From Xenophilus arseniciresistens (GTDB taxonomy: Bacteria; Pseudomonadota; Gammaproteobacteria; Burkholderiales; Burkholderiaceae_C), in the NCBI RefSeq assembly GCF_028023875.1, contig NZ_JAQIPB010000002.1, positions 434,001 to 498,000 on the forward strand: a stretch of 64,000 bases of DNA. The letters are read 5' to 3'. The position numbers were made by a program, and so were the translations under genes. How positions within the stretch are numbered: position 1 is the first letter of the stretch; each line of letters starts with the position of its first letter. The notes below the pieces were generated by a model. The model saw only the letters and a list, made by a program, of their open reading frames with translations. It was not told where the DNA came from and did no database searches. Positions 15,913 through 24,022 of the stretch are shown piece after piece.

Positions 15913-18036
15913 TCAGCGCGCGCCGATGCGGGCGCGGGCATCGACGGCCACGGCGCCCTGGCCCTGCAGGCGGAGCTTGAGTGGATTGACTTCGACCTCG
16001 AAGTCGAGGCCCTGGGATTCCAGGTCGTGCGCCAGCCAGCTCAGGCGAACGATGGCGTCGACCACCGCCTCGATGTCGAGCGCGCCACGCCCGCGGTAGG
16101 GCTTGAGCAGGGGCGCCACCTTCAGGCCCTCGACGGCGCGCCGGGCGCTCGCAGGGTCCACCGGCGCGCCCAGGATGGCCACGTCCTTCAGCAGTTCCAC
16201 CAGCACGCCGCCCGCGCCCACCACCACCTGCGCGCCGAACTGCGGATCGCGGCGGGCGCCCACGATCAGCTCCAGTTCGCCGTGTTCCTGCTTCTGAAGC
16301 GAGTAGCCTTCGATGCGCGCGTCCGGCGCGGCCTGCGCGACGCGGGACTGCATCAACGCCAGCTGATGCCGCAGCGCCTGCGCGCTGTCGATGTTCAGCG
16401 CCACGCCGCCCACGTCGGACTTGTGCGCGATGTCGGGCGAGACCACCTTGAGCACCAGCGGGAAGCCCAGCGCACCCGCGGCATCCACGGCCTGGTCGGC
16501 GGTGCGCACGATGCGCTCCTGGTTCACGGGAATGCCCACGCCGGCCAGCAGGGCCTTGGCGGCGGCTTCGCCCAGCGTGCCGCCTGCAGGGGCTGGCACG
16601 GCCGCCATGCCAGCGGGGCGGCTCGGCGCCTCCGGCGCCTGATAGGTCGACCAGGCTTTCCAGCCCCGCAGGATGGCCATCGCCTCGGCCAGGGTGTCGA
16701 CGTAGGGCAGGCCACCGGCCACCAGCATCTCCCGCGCGGGCGCGGCCACGCGGCCGGGCAGCATGACGTAGAGCGTGGGCTTGCCGGCTGCCGCGGGGCG
16801 CTGCGCGCCTTCCGCCAGTTGGCGCGTCAGGCCCGGAACGTCCGGGGCGGTGGTCAGCACCATCAGCCCCAGGTCCGTCGCCGGGTCGGCCAGGACCAGT
16901 TCGGCCGTCACCTGCCCCAGCTCGTCGGTGCTGCCCTCGTGCCGACGCCCTCCGATGTCGATGGGGTTGTTGGCCTGGCCTTCGGAATAGTGTTCGGCCA
17001 GGCCGGCCCGCGTGGCCGCGCCCAGCTGCGCCAGTCCGATGCCTGCATGCGAGAGCTGGTCGGCCGAGATGGCGCCACCGCCGCCCGAGGTGGTGATGAC
17101 CGCGACGCTGCTCACGCGCCGTGCCGGATAGCGCACCATCGCGCGCGCCAGACTCAGCATGTCCAGCGGGTCGTCCATCATCACGATGTTCTCGCGATCG
17201 CAGATGGCCTTGAGCGCGGCGAAGTCCCCCGCGAGGCTGGCCGTGTGCGAATAGGCCGCGCGGCTGCCGTCGGCGGTGGCGCCGGCCTTGACCATGAGCC
17301 ACGGCTTGCCGGCCAGGCGTGCGCGCCGCGCCAGCGCCATGAAGCGCTGGGGCGACTTGATGCCCTCCACATAGCTGCAGATGACCTGGGTGCGGTCGTC
17401 TTCGATGAGGAACTCGACGAAGTCGCACAGCTCGAGGTCGGCCTGGTTGCCCACCGACACGCAATGCGAGAAGCCGATGCCCAGGCCATAGGAGCGGTCG
17501 AACAGCGTGCCCATGAGCGCGCCGCTCTGGCTGACGAAACCGATGGGCGCTTCAATCAGGCTGGGAACGTTCAGGGCCGGCGACGAGCACAGCACCAGCT
17601 TGTTGGCGGGGCTGATCAGGCCCAGGCAGTTGGGCCCGATCAGGCGCATGCCATGCCGCGCGGCCGCTTCCACCACCTCGCGCTCCAGGGCCTGCCCTTC
17701 GGGTCCGGCGTCGGAGAACTTCGAGGTGATGATGATCCCGGCCCTGGCCCCCCGCTCTGCGCAGGCGGCGATCTCGGCCTTCACCTTGTCGCGCGGCAGC
17801 GCCATGATGACCATGTCCGGAGCCTGGGGAGTGGCCTGGATGCTGGCGAAGGTCTTGAGCCCGAACAGGCTGTCACGCGACGGGTTGATGGGGTAGACCT
17901 CGCCCGCGTATTGGTGCTGCAGCAGGGTCTTGTACAGGCGACCGCCAAACTTGGTCTGGTCCTCCGAGGCGCCAATGACGGCGACGGAACGCGGGTTCAG
18001 CAAAGTCTTGAGAGCGACAGCAGTCACGGGGAGCAT
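15913..18036 (-). CDS. ADP-forming acetate/acyl-CoA synthetase, fused alpha-beta subunits
   Basis: 707 aa. CoA-binding domain at the N-terminus (AVIGASEDQTKFGG, about 19-32), succinyl-CoA-ligase-like domains to about residue 450, and an ATP-grasp domain at about 490-707. The phospho-accepting histidine is His264 in YSHTASLAG. It forms an acyl-CoA from an acid, ATP and CoA, giving ADP and phosphate, and is reversible. The ATG at 18036 touches the CCAAGG ribosome-binding site. A GTG three codons downstream (18027) has better spacing and may be the true start. It is co-transcribed with two crotonases and a CoA-transferase. Confidence 0.9.
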   Translation of the reverse strand: MLPVTAVALKTLLNPRSVAVIGASEDQTKFGGRLYKTLLQHQYAGEVYPINPSRDSLFGLKTFASIQATPQAPDMVIMALPRDKVKAEIAACAERGARAGIIITSKFSDAGPEGQALEREVVEAAARHGMRLIGPNCLGLISPANKLVLCSSPALNVPSLIEAPIGFVSQSGALMGTLFDRSYGLGIGFSHCVSVGNQADLELCDFVEFLIEDDRTQVICSYVEGIKSPQRFMALARRARLAGKPWLMVKAGATADGSRAAYSHTASLAGDFAALKAICDRENIVMMDDPLDMLSLARAMVRYPARRVSSVAVITTSGGGGAISADQLSHAGIGLAQLGAATRAGLAEHYSEGQANNPIDIGGRRHEGSTDELGQVTAELVLADPATDLGLMVLTTAPDVPGLTRQLAEGAQRPAAAGKPTLYVMLPGRVAAPAREMLVAGGLPYVDTLAEAMAILRGWKAWSTYQAPEAPSRPAGMAAVPAPAGGTLGEAAAKALLAGVGIPVNQERIVRTADQAVDAAGALGFPLVLKVVSPDIAHKSDVGGVALNIDSAQALRHQLALMQSRVAQAAPDARIEGYSLQKQEHGELELIVGARRDPQFGAQVVVGAGGVLVELLKDVAILGAPVDPASARRAVEGLKVAPLLKPYRGRGALDIEAVVDAIVRLSWLAHDLESQGLDFEVEVNPLKLRLQGQGAVAVDARARIGAR

Positions 18037-18087
18037 CCTTGGAGAGTCCGTTGAAGAGAGGGGGCCGGCCTTCGATGGCTGCGCCGC

Positions 18088-18849
18088 TCAGGCCTTGCGC
18101 TGAGCGGCGCGGTAGGCCGCGACCCGGTCGCGCAGGCCCGGCCGCGCCGCCGAGCGCACCAGCCGGGCCAGGTCTTCGGCATCGCCAGCCGGACCACGCG
18201 GGCGGCGACCGGCGGAAATGGCGGCACGGATGGCGCGTTGCGTGTGTGCCTCCAGCCGGTTGACGCGGGCCTGCAGCTGCGCGCGTTCGGCGTCGAGCGC
18301 GGTGGCAGCGACCCGCCGCGTGGCCAGACCGCCAGCGAGTGCCTGCTCGGCATCGATCACCCCGCCGCCCTCGATCCACTGGGCCGCGCGCGCAGCGCCG
18401 ACCAGCGCCGCCAGCCGGGCGGTGCCCAGCACGAGGCCAAAGCCGGCGCCCGGAAAGCTGAAGCTCGCCTCATCGACGATCCAGCGTTCGGCGCAGGCAG
18501 CGAAGAGGTCGGCGCCCGCCCCCATCGTCCGGCCATGTGCCAGCGCCAGCGTGGCAAAGGGCGCGGCGTCCACCGCCTGCAACAGCAGCTCCACGCGGGT
18601 GAAGCGCGCCAGCAGGCTGTCGTCGGTCTCATGCGCGAGGTCTGAGAGATCGAAGCCGGTGCAGAAATGGCGCCCGGCCCCCGAGAACACCAGCAGGCGC
18701 ACGTCGGGATCGCCGCAGGCGCTTTCCACGGCGTCCGTCAGCGCCTGCACCAGCGATGCGGACAGGGCATTGCCCTTCTCGGGCCGGTTCAGCTGCAGAT
18801 GCACGAGCCCAGGCTCGCGCGAACACAGGAGTTCGTCGCCCGTGCTCAT
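18088..18849 (-). CDS. Enoyl-CoA hydratase/isomerase family protein
   Basis: 253 aa. Starts MSTGDELLCSREPGLVHLQLNRPEKGNAL, a clear crotonase N-terminus. Oxyanion-hole segments are RHFCTGFDLSDL and ALAHGRTMGAGADLFAAC. The 4-bp ATGA overlap with the upstream dioxygenase gene shows coupled translation. It diverges from the 15132 gene (FSFPGAGFGLVLG in place of PEARLG), so the two crotonases probably catalyse different steps. Confidence 0.9.
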   Translation of the reverse strand: MSTGDELLCSREPGLVHLQLNRPEKGNALSASLVQALTDAVESACGDPDVRLLVFSGAGRHFCTGFDLSDLAHETDDSLLARFTRVELLLQAVDAAPFATLALAHGRTMGAGADLFAACAERWIVDEASFSFPGAGFGLVLGTARLAALVGAARAAQWIEGGGVIDAEQALAGGLATRRVAATALDAERAQLQARVNRLEAHTQRAIRAAISAGRRPRGPAGDAEDLARLVRSAARPGLRDRVAAYRAAQRKA

Positions 18850-19445
18850 GCCTGCGCCCGCGACCAGAGGTTGGGCGACAGGCTGTTCGAGTAGCCCGAC
18901 ACGAAGTCTTTGGTCTCGCCGGTCTCGGGGATGAACACGTGGCGCCGGATGCGCCCGATGTTCCCGCCGTACAGGTGCACGCTGACCGAGATCCGGTCGT
19001 CGAAGGCATTGCGCACGCGATGGATGTCGCCCAGCGTGGGCGAGACCACCTCCAGCTCGCCCGGCACCAGGCGCCGCTCGCTCCCCTGCGGCACCACATG
19101 CCCTTGCGCGTTGCGCGTGTAGGCCTGGCCGCACTCCCCGCCGCGCAGCATGCCGATGATGCCCCACACCGTGTGGTCGTGAACCGGCGTCTGCTGGCCC
19201 GGCCCCCAGACGAAGCTCACGAGCGAGAAGCGGTCCAGCGGATCACCGTAGAGCAGGTGCTGCTGGTAGTACTGCGGGTGCGCGACCGCCATCGCCTCGG
19301 GCAGCCAGTCGTCCTGGGCCACCAGCGCCTGCATCAGCGGCGTGGCCCCGGCGAGCAGCCGGGCCTCGTCGGCCGGGCCCGATTCCACCAGGCGCGTCAT
19401 CGCGCTCACGAAGCCCAGCAGCCGGTTCTCTGCGCTGTCCATCAT
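18846..19445 (-). CDS. Cysteine dioxygenase-type cupin, Gln-type thiol dioxygenase (3-mercaptopropionate dioxygenase-like)
   Basis: 199 aa. Iron ligands: His89 and His91 (TPVHDHTVWG) and His142 (GDIHRVRN). The outer-sphere Ser154-His156-Tyr158 triad (SVSVHLYGG) is complete. Gln61/Gln62 (QYYQQHLL) lies where cysteine dioxygenases have the carboxylate-binding Arg, and the residue at the Cys-Tyr crosslink position is not Cys. Both are marks of the Gln-type enzymes that oxidise 3-mercaptopropionate to 3-sulfinopropionate with O2. Both ends overlap neighbours by 4 bp (ATGA), so it belongs firmly to the operon. Function is inferred from residues, not assayed. Confidence 0.85.
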   Translation of the reverse strand: MMDSAENRLLGFVSAMTRLVESGPADEARLLAGATPLMQALVAQDDWLPEAMAVAHPQYYQQHLLYGDPLDRFSLVSFVWGPGQQTPVHDHTVWGIIGMLRGGECGQAYTRNAQGHVVPQGSERRLVPGELEVVSPTLGDIHRVRNAFDDRISVSVHLYGGNIGRIRRHVFIPETGETKDFVSGYSNSLSPNLWSRAQA

Positions 19446-20608
19446 GCATCCTTCGCCGCGTGCTGCAGGCGGATCTCTTCGGTGTGCTGGCCCAGTGCGG
19501 GCGCGGGCCGGCGGATGGGGAAGCCCTGCCCGTTCAGGCGCACGGGCGACGTGAAGGTGCGGGTCGTCTGCCCGTTGGGCAGCTCCAGCGGCTGCACCCA
19601 GCCCATGTGCTGCGTCTGGGGATCGGCCAGGGCCGCTTCATAGTCGTTGATGCGCGCATGCGGCACGCCGGCATCGTTGAAGGCGCGGATCCAGTGCGCG
19701 ACCGGTTGCCGCGTGAAGACTTCCTCCAGGATCTGCTTGAGGACGCCCTGGTTGCGGGCCCGGTCTGTGGTGCTGAGAAAGCGCGCGTCGTCGGCCAGGC
19801 CGGGACGGTCCACCACGCGCAGCACGTCCAGCCAGAGCTTGTGGTTGCCGGCCGCGATGGCGAAATAGCCATCCTGGGCCTGGAAGGCCTGGTAGGGCGC
19901 ATTGCGCGGATGGGCCGAACCCAGCTTCACCGGGCTGCGGCCATTGCCGAAGTACTCGCTGGTCTGCAGCGCGGCAATGCCGAGCGTGCAGCCGAACATG
20001 GGAATGTCGATGTGCGCGCCCCTGCCTCCCGCCCTGACCTGCACCAGCATGGCGGCGATGGAGAAGGCGGCGTACAGCCCGGACGCAAAGTCCGACACGG
20101 GCACGCCGCACTTCACAGGCGCGCTGTCCGGCTCCCCCGTGACGCTCATCACGCCGGCCGCGGCCTGGATCGTGAGGTCGAAGCCGCCCTCGCCCGAGCG
20201 GGGCCCGGTCTGGCCATAGGCAGAGATGGAGCAGAACAGCAGGGAGGGCTTGTCGGCCGACAGCGCCGCATAGCCCAGCCCCAGTCTTTCCATCACGCCG
20301 GGGCGGTTGTTCTCCACCACCACGTCGGCCTCGAGGATCAGGCGGCGGGCCAGCGCCAGGTCCTCCGGCGCCTTGAGGTTGAGCACCGCCGATCGCTTGT
20401 TGCGGTTGAGCGAGGCGAAGTTCTCGCTGTAGCCCTGGTTGAGCGGCGGCCACTGGCGCAGGCCGTCGCCCGCGGGGGGTTCGATCTTCACCACCTCCGC
20501 CCCCATGTCGGCGAGCAGAAGCGTGGAGAACGGGCCGGAGGCCGTCGTGCAGAACTCGACGACGCGGACTCCGGACAGGGGCAGCATGGCAGTGTGAGGC
20601 GCGGTCAT
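19442..20608 (-). CDS. CaiB/BaiF family (family III) CoA-transferase
   Basis: 388 aa. Family segments: LLLADMGAEVVKIEPPAGD, NLKAPEDLALARRLI and NNRPGVMERLGLGY, and the catalytic aspartate in GGFDLTIQAAAG (about residue 163). It transfers CoA between carboxylates, typically from succinyl-CoA. It is the first gene of the minus-strand operon and is followed by the thiol dioxygenase with a 4-bp overlap. Family III CoA-transferases activate 3-sulfinopropionate in known 3-mercaptopropionate catabolism, which fits this pairing. IclR-type palindromes lie just upstream. Confidence 0.92.
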   Translation of the reverse strand: MTAPHTAMLPLSGVRVVEFCTTASGPFSTLLLADMGAEVVKIEPPAGDGLRQWPPLNQGYSENFASLNRNKRSAVLNLKAPEDLALARRLILEADVVVENNRPGVMERLGLGYAALSADKPSLLFCSISAYGQTGPRSGEGGFDLTIQAAAGVMSVTGEPDSAPVKCGVPVSDFASGLYAAFSIAAMLVQVRAGGRGAHIDIPMFGCTLGIAALQTSEYFGNGRSPVKLGSAHPRNAPYQAFQAQDGYFAIAAGNHKLWLDVLRVVDRPGLADDARFLSTTDRARNQGVLKQILEEVFTRQPVAHWIRAFNDAGVPHARINDYEAALADPQTQHMGWVQPLELPNGQTTRTFTSPVRLNGQGFPIRRPAPALGQHTEEIRLQHAAKDA

Positions 20609-20647
20609 GAATGAATCCTAAGTTCGGTCCAATATGAACAACAACAT

Positions 20648-20662
20648 TTCCATAAAATGGAA
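20648..20662. promoter_or_regulatory. IclR-type operator palindrome between CoA-transferase and iclR
   Basis: TTCCAT-AAA-ATGGAA is a perfect 15-bp inverted repeat. Just to its left, GTTC-N10-GAAC (about 20622-20639) forms a second imperfect palindrome. Both lie in the 94-bp divergent intergenic region, where an IclR regulator would act on itself and on the operon. The pattern GTTCC/GGAAC recurs in the site at 21468. Confidence 0.6.
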
Positions 20663-20702
20663 CCGCATCCACCACTGACCCCGCCATCCAAAGGGCACGA
20701 AC

Positions 20703-21467
20703 ATGAACAACACGCTGGTCAAGGGCCTCGCCATCGTTGAACTGCTGGCACACAGCGAACGGGCGCTCGGGCTGACGGAGATCGCGGCCGAGCTGGCACT
20801 GGCCAAGAGCAATGTGCACCGGCTGCTGCAGGCGCTGACGGAGGCGCGCTACATCGTTCGGGACGAGCGCAGCGGGCGCTATGTGGCATCCATCAAACTG
20901 TGGGAGCTGGGCTCTGCCGTGCTGTCGAAGCTCGACCTGCGGGTTCACGCCGAGCAGGTGATGGACGAACTGCTGCTGGGCACGCGCGAGACGGTGCACC
21001 TGTCCGTGCTCGACGGCGACGAGGTCGTCTACGTGCACAAGCTGGACAGCCCGAATCCGGTGAGGGCGTACACGCAGATCGGCGGCCGCGCCAAGGCGCA
21101 CTGCGTGGCCACGGGAAAGGCCATGCTGGCCTTCCATTCGCCGGCGATGCTCGAGCGCCTGTCGCAGAACCTGCAGGCGCACACGCCCAGGAGCATCGTC
21201 GATCCGGCGCGCTTCCTCCAGGAGATGGCACGCATCCGCGTGCAGGGCTTCGCCCACAACAGGGGGGAATGGAACGAAAGCGTCTGCGGCGTGGCCTCCC
21301 CCGTGGTCGACGCCAGCGGCCATGTGGTTGCCGCGCTGGGCCTGTCCGGCCCCAAGGACCGATTCAAGCCCGCCCAGGTCAAGGCGTTCGCGCCGCTGGT
21401 GGTGGAGGCTGCGGCCCGCATCTCCAGGCGCCTGGGTGCGCGGGAGGCCCTGCCCGTCTGGCGTTGA
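20703..21467 (+). CDS. IclR-family transcriptional regulator
   Basis: 254 aa. N-terminal winged helix-turn-helix (TLVKGLAIVELLAHSERALGLTEIAAELALAKSNVHRLLQAL, about 3-46). The C-terminal effector domain includes GRAKAHCVATGKAMLAFHSP and NRGEWNESVCGVASPVVDASG, standard for the family. It is divergent from the eight-gene operon and 92 bp upstream of the molybdoenzyme gene. Palindromes in both flanking regions suggest it controls both sides. Confidence 0.93.
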   Translation: MNNTLVKGLAIVELLAHSERALGLTEIAAELALAKSNVHRLLQALTEARYIVRDERSGRYVASIKLWELGSAVLSKLDLRVHAEQVMDELLLGTRETVHLSVLDGDEVVYVHKLDSPNPVRAYTQIGGRAKAHCVATGKAMLAFHSPAMLERLSQNLQAHTPRSIVDPARFLQEMARIRVQGFAHNRGEWNESVCGVASPVVDASGHVVAALGLSGPKDRFKPAQVKAFAPLVVEAAARISRRLGAREALPVWR

Positions 21468-21484
21468 GTTCCGCATATCGGAAC
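21468..21484. promoter_or_regulatory. IclR-type operator palindrome upstream of the molybdoenzyme gene
   Basis: GTTCCG-CATAT-CGGAAC is a perfect 17-bp palindrome (arms of six). It starts immediately after the iclR stop codon and about 75 bp before the start of the molybdopterin oxidoreductase gene. It has the GTTCCG/CGGAAC form common to IclR-family operators. It implies a separate promoter for the oxidoreductase rather than simple readthrough. Confidence 0.65.
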
Positions 21485-21559
21485 ATTGGTATCCATTGGC
21501 GGAAAGCCATAGCATCTGCCGCTTTCTCGCTGCGCGAACTCGCGCTGGAACCGACGGCC

Positions 21560-23905
21560 ATGAGACAACGGGAACTGACCGCAGCCCACTGGGGCGTGTA
21601 CGAAGTGGATCGAGATGCGCAGGGACGGGCCCGCGGCCTGCGCAGCCTGCCGGAGGATCCCGATCCGTCGCCCATCGGCCTGTCGATGTGGGCCGCCTAC
21701 CAGGACGCCTTGCGCGTGCAATGGCCCGCCGTTCGGCGCAGCTGGCTGCACGAGGGACCGGGCGCGCGGCCCGAACTGCGCGGCCGGGAGGCCTTCGTCA
21801 GGGTGCCATGGACGCGGGCGCTGGAACTGGTCGCGCACGAGCTGGAACGCGTGCGCAGCACCCATGGCAACGAAGCGATCTTCGGCGGCTCCTACGGCTG
21901 GTCGAGCGCCGGGCGCTTTCACCATGCGCAGAGCCAGGTCCACAGGTTCCTGAACGCGCTGGGCGGCTATGTGCGCAGCGTGGACAGCTACAGCCTCGGG
22001 GCCGCGCGCGTGCTGATGCCGCACATCGTGGCGCCCATGGAAGAGCTGATGGCGAGCCACCATGGCTGGGACGTGATGCAGGCGAACACCCGCCTGCTCG
22101 TGGCCTTCGGCGGCATACCGGCCAAGAACAGCCAGGTGACGGCAGGCGGCGCGGCCGAGCACCGCGTGCGATCGGGCCTTGCCGCGCTGGCTGCGGCAGG
22201 GTGCAGGCTGGTCAACTTCAGCCCGGTCCGGGACAACTTCGACGCGCCCGAAGGCACGGTGCAGTGGATTCCGATACGGCCCAACACGGACACCGCGGTG
22301 ATGATGGCCCTGGCCTGCGAGATCGTTCGCGCCGGGCGCCACGACTCAGCCTTCCTGGCAAGCCACTGCGTCGGCTTCGAGCGGTGGGCGACCGAACTGG
22401 AGGGGCGCCACGACGGAACGAGGAAGGACGCCGACTGGGCCGAAGCCATCAGCGGCGTGCCGGCCCAGACCATCCGCGCGCTGGCGCACGACCTCTGCAG
22501 CGTGCGATCGCTGGTGAACGTGTCCTGGTCACTGCAGCGCGCCGAGCATGGGGAGCAGCCCTTCTGGGCCGCCGTGGCGCTGGCCTGCGTCATCGGCCAG
22601 GTCGGCCTTCCCGGCGGCGGCTTCGGCGTGGGCTACGGCGCGGCCAACATCCTCGGCAGCCCGCACACCCGGTTCAGCGGCCCGACCTTGCCGCAGGGCA
22701 GCAACCCGGTGAAATCGTTCATCCCGGTGGCGCGGATCGCGGACATGCTGCTCGACCCGGGAGGCAGCTTTGCCTACAACGGCGCGCAGCATCGCTACCC
22801 CGACATCAGGCTGATCTACTGGGCAGGCGGCAACCCCTTCCATCATCACCAGGACCTGAACCGCCTGGCGCGGGCATGGCGCAAGCCGGAGACCATCATT
22901 GCGCACGAGCAGGTCTGGAACGCACACGCCAAGATGGCAGACATCGTGCTGCCTGCCACCTCCACGCTGGAGCGGGACGACATCGGCTTTGCCACGCGCG
23001 AGCCCTTGATGGTGGCCATGAAGGCCATCGCCGCCGCGCCCGGTGAGGCCATGAACGACTACGACATCTTCGCGGCGCTGGCCAAGCGCCTGGGTGCAAC
23101 GGAGCGCTTCACCGAAGGACGCGATGCCGGGGCCTGGCTGCGCCACCTCTATGCCGAGTCCCGCGAACGGGCGAAAGGCGCGGGCGTGGACCTGCCCGAC
23201 TTCGACGACTTCTGGCAGCAGGGCGAGTTCCGCCTGCCGCCTGCGAGCCGCCCCGTCGTCATGCTCGAGGATTTCCGGGCCGACCCCCTGGCGCATCCGC
23301 TCAGGACGCCCAGCGGGCGCATCGAAATCCATTCCGGGCGCATCGCATCCTTCGGCCTGGCGGACTGCCCGGGTCATCCGGTCTGGCGCGCGCCAAGGGA
23401 GTGGCTGGGCGCGGCCAAGGCCGCTGGGCATCCCCTGCATCTGATCTCGGATCAACCGCACACCAAGCTGCACAGCCAGCTGGACTTCTCTACCTACAGC
23501 CGGGCCAACAAGGTCGCCCTGCGCGAGCCCGTGGTGATGCATTCGCAGGACGCACGGGCGCGAGGCATTCGGGACGCAGACATGGTGCGGGTGTTCAATG
23601 AGCGCGGCGCCTGCCTGGCGGGAGCCCGCGTCGATGACAGCACTATGCCTGGCGTGGTCCGCATTGCCACAGGCGCCTGGTGGGACCCCACCTGCGTGGG
23701 CGAGCCCGGATCGATGGACCGGCATGGAAACCCGAACGTGCTCACGCAGGACGTGGGCGCCTCAGGCCTTTCGCAAGGCTGCAGCGCGCAGTCATGCCTG
23801 GTGCAGGTGGAGCGCTGGACCGGCGAGCTGCCCGAGCTTCGGGCCTTTGCGCTGCCGGAGTTCGAAACGAAAAACGGGTCAGGCCTTGCGGACCTAACCC
23901 GTTGA
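21560..23905 (+). CDS. Molybdopterin-dependent S/N-oxide reductase, BisC/TorA/DMSO reductase family
   Basis: 781 aa, close to biotin sulfoxide reductase in length. GSYGWSSAGRFHHAQSQVHRF and VDSYSLGAA (Ser145, the expected Mo ligand) match the DMSO/TMAO/biotin sulfoxide reductase group. There is no N-terminal iron-sulfur Cys motif and no twin-arginine signal peptide, so it is a cytoplasmic single-subunit enzyme. It should reduce a sulfoxide or N-oxide. Next to a thiol dioxygenase operon and under an IclR-type site, a sulfoxide of an organosulfur acid is a reasonable candidate. The ATG at 21560 is chosen because upstream residues in this frame are a shadow of iclR. Confidence 0.9.
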   Translation: MRQRELTAAHWGVYEVDRDAQGRARGLRSLPEDPDPSPIGLSMWAAYQDALRVQWPAVRRSWLHEGPGARPELRGREAFVRVPWTRALELVAHELERVRSTHGNEAIFGGSYGWSSAGRFHHAQSQVHRFLNALGGYVRSVDSYSLGAARVLMPHIVAPMEELMASHHGWDVMQANTRLLVAFGGIPAKNSQVTAGGAAEHRVRSGLAALAAAGCRLVNFSPVRDNFDAPEGTVQWIPIRPNTDTAVMMALACEIVRAGRHDSAFLASHCVGFERWATELEGRHDGTRKDADWAEAISGVPAQTIRALAHDLCSVRSLVNVSWSLQRAEHGEQPFWAAVALACVIGQVGLPGGGFGVGYGAANILGSPHTRFSGPTLPQGSNPVKSFIPVARIADMLLDPGGSFAYNGAQHRYPDIRLIYWAGGNPFHHHQDLNRLARAWRKPETIIAHEQVWNAHAKMADIVLPATSTLERDDIGFATREPLMVAMKAIAAAPGEAMNDYDIFAALAKRLGATERFTEGRDAGAWLRHLYAESRERAKGAGVDLPDFDDFWQQGEFRLPPASRPVVMLEDFRADPLAHPLRTPSGRIEIHSGRIASFGLADCPGHPVWRAPREWLGAAKAAGHPLHLISDQPHTKLHSQLDFSTYSRANKVALREPVVMHSQDARARGIRDADMVRVFNERGACLAGARVDDSTMPGVVRIATGAWWDPTCVGEPGSMDRHGNPNVLTQDVGASGLSQGCSAQSCLVQVERWTGELPELRAFALPEFETKNGSGLADLTR
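23873..23903 (+). terminator. Probable terminator overlapping the end of the molybdoenzyme gene
   Basis: AACGGGT (23873-23879) pairs with ACCCGTT (23897-23903), with additional inner pairing AGG/CCT. The stop codon lies within the 3' arm. A T-rich tract (ACTTACTTTGTTTTT) follows on the plus strand. It separates this gene from the oppositely oriented tRNA-Pro. Confidence 0.6.
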
Positions 23906-23922
23906 TCTACTTACTTTGTTTT

Positions 23923-23999
23923 TGGTCGGTGTGAAAGGATTCGAACCTTCGACCCCTTGCACCCCATGCAAGTGCGCTACCAGGCTGCGCCACACACCG
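23923..23999 (-). tRNA. tRNA-Pro (anticodon GGG)
   Basis: 77 nt on the minus strand including an encoded CCA (23923-23925). The acceptor stem CGGTGTG pairs with CACACCG. The D-arm is GCGCAGCCTGGTAGCGC, the anticodon loop ATGGGGT gives GGG, and the T-arm contains GGTTCGAATCC. It closely resembles E. coli proL. It sits beyond the merR gene of the pheST-ihfA block, the usual arrangement in this order of bacteria. Confidence 0.95.
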
Positions 24000-24022
24000 A
24001 AGACAGAAAGTATAGCGTGAAA

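Noticed and set aside
16027-18054. A 675-codon plus-strand frame opposite the acyl-CoA synthetase.
   Set aside because: Antisense shadow with low-complexity Arg/His/Gln composition; the synthetase on the minus strand has all catalytic motifs.
23923-23999. tRNA-Pro as an integration site for the neighbouring accessory operon.
   Set aside because: No integrase gene and no direct repeat of the tRNA 3' end was noticed nearby; the tRNA is in its usual position after the ihfA-merR genes.
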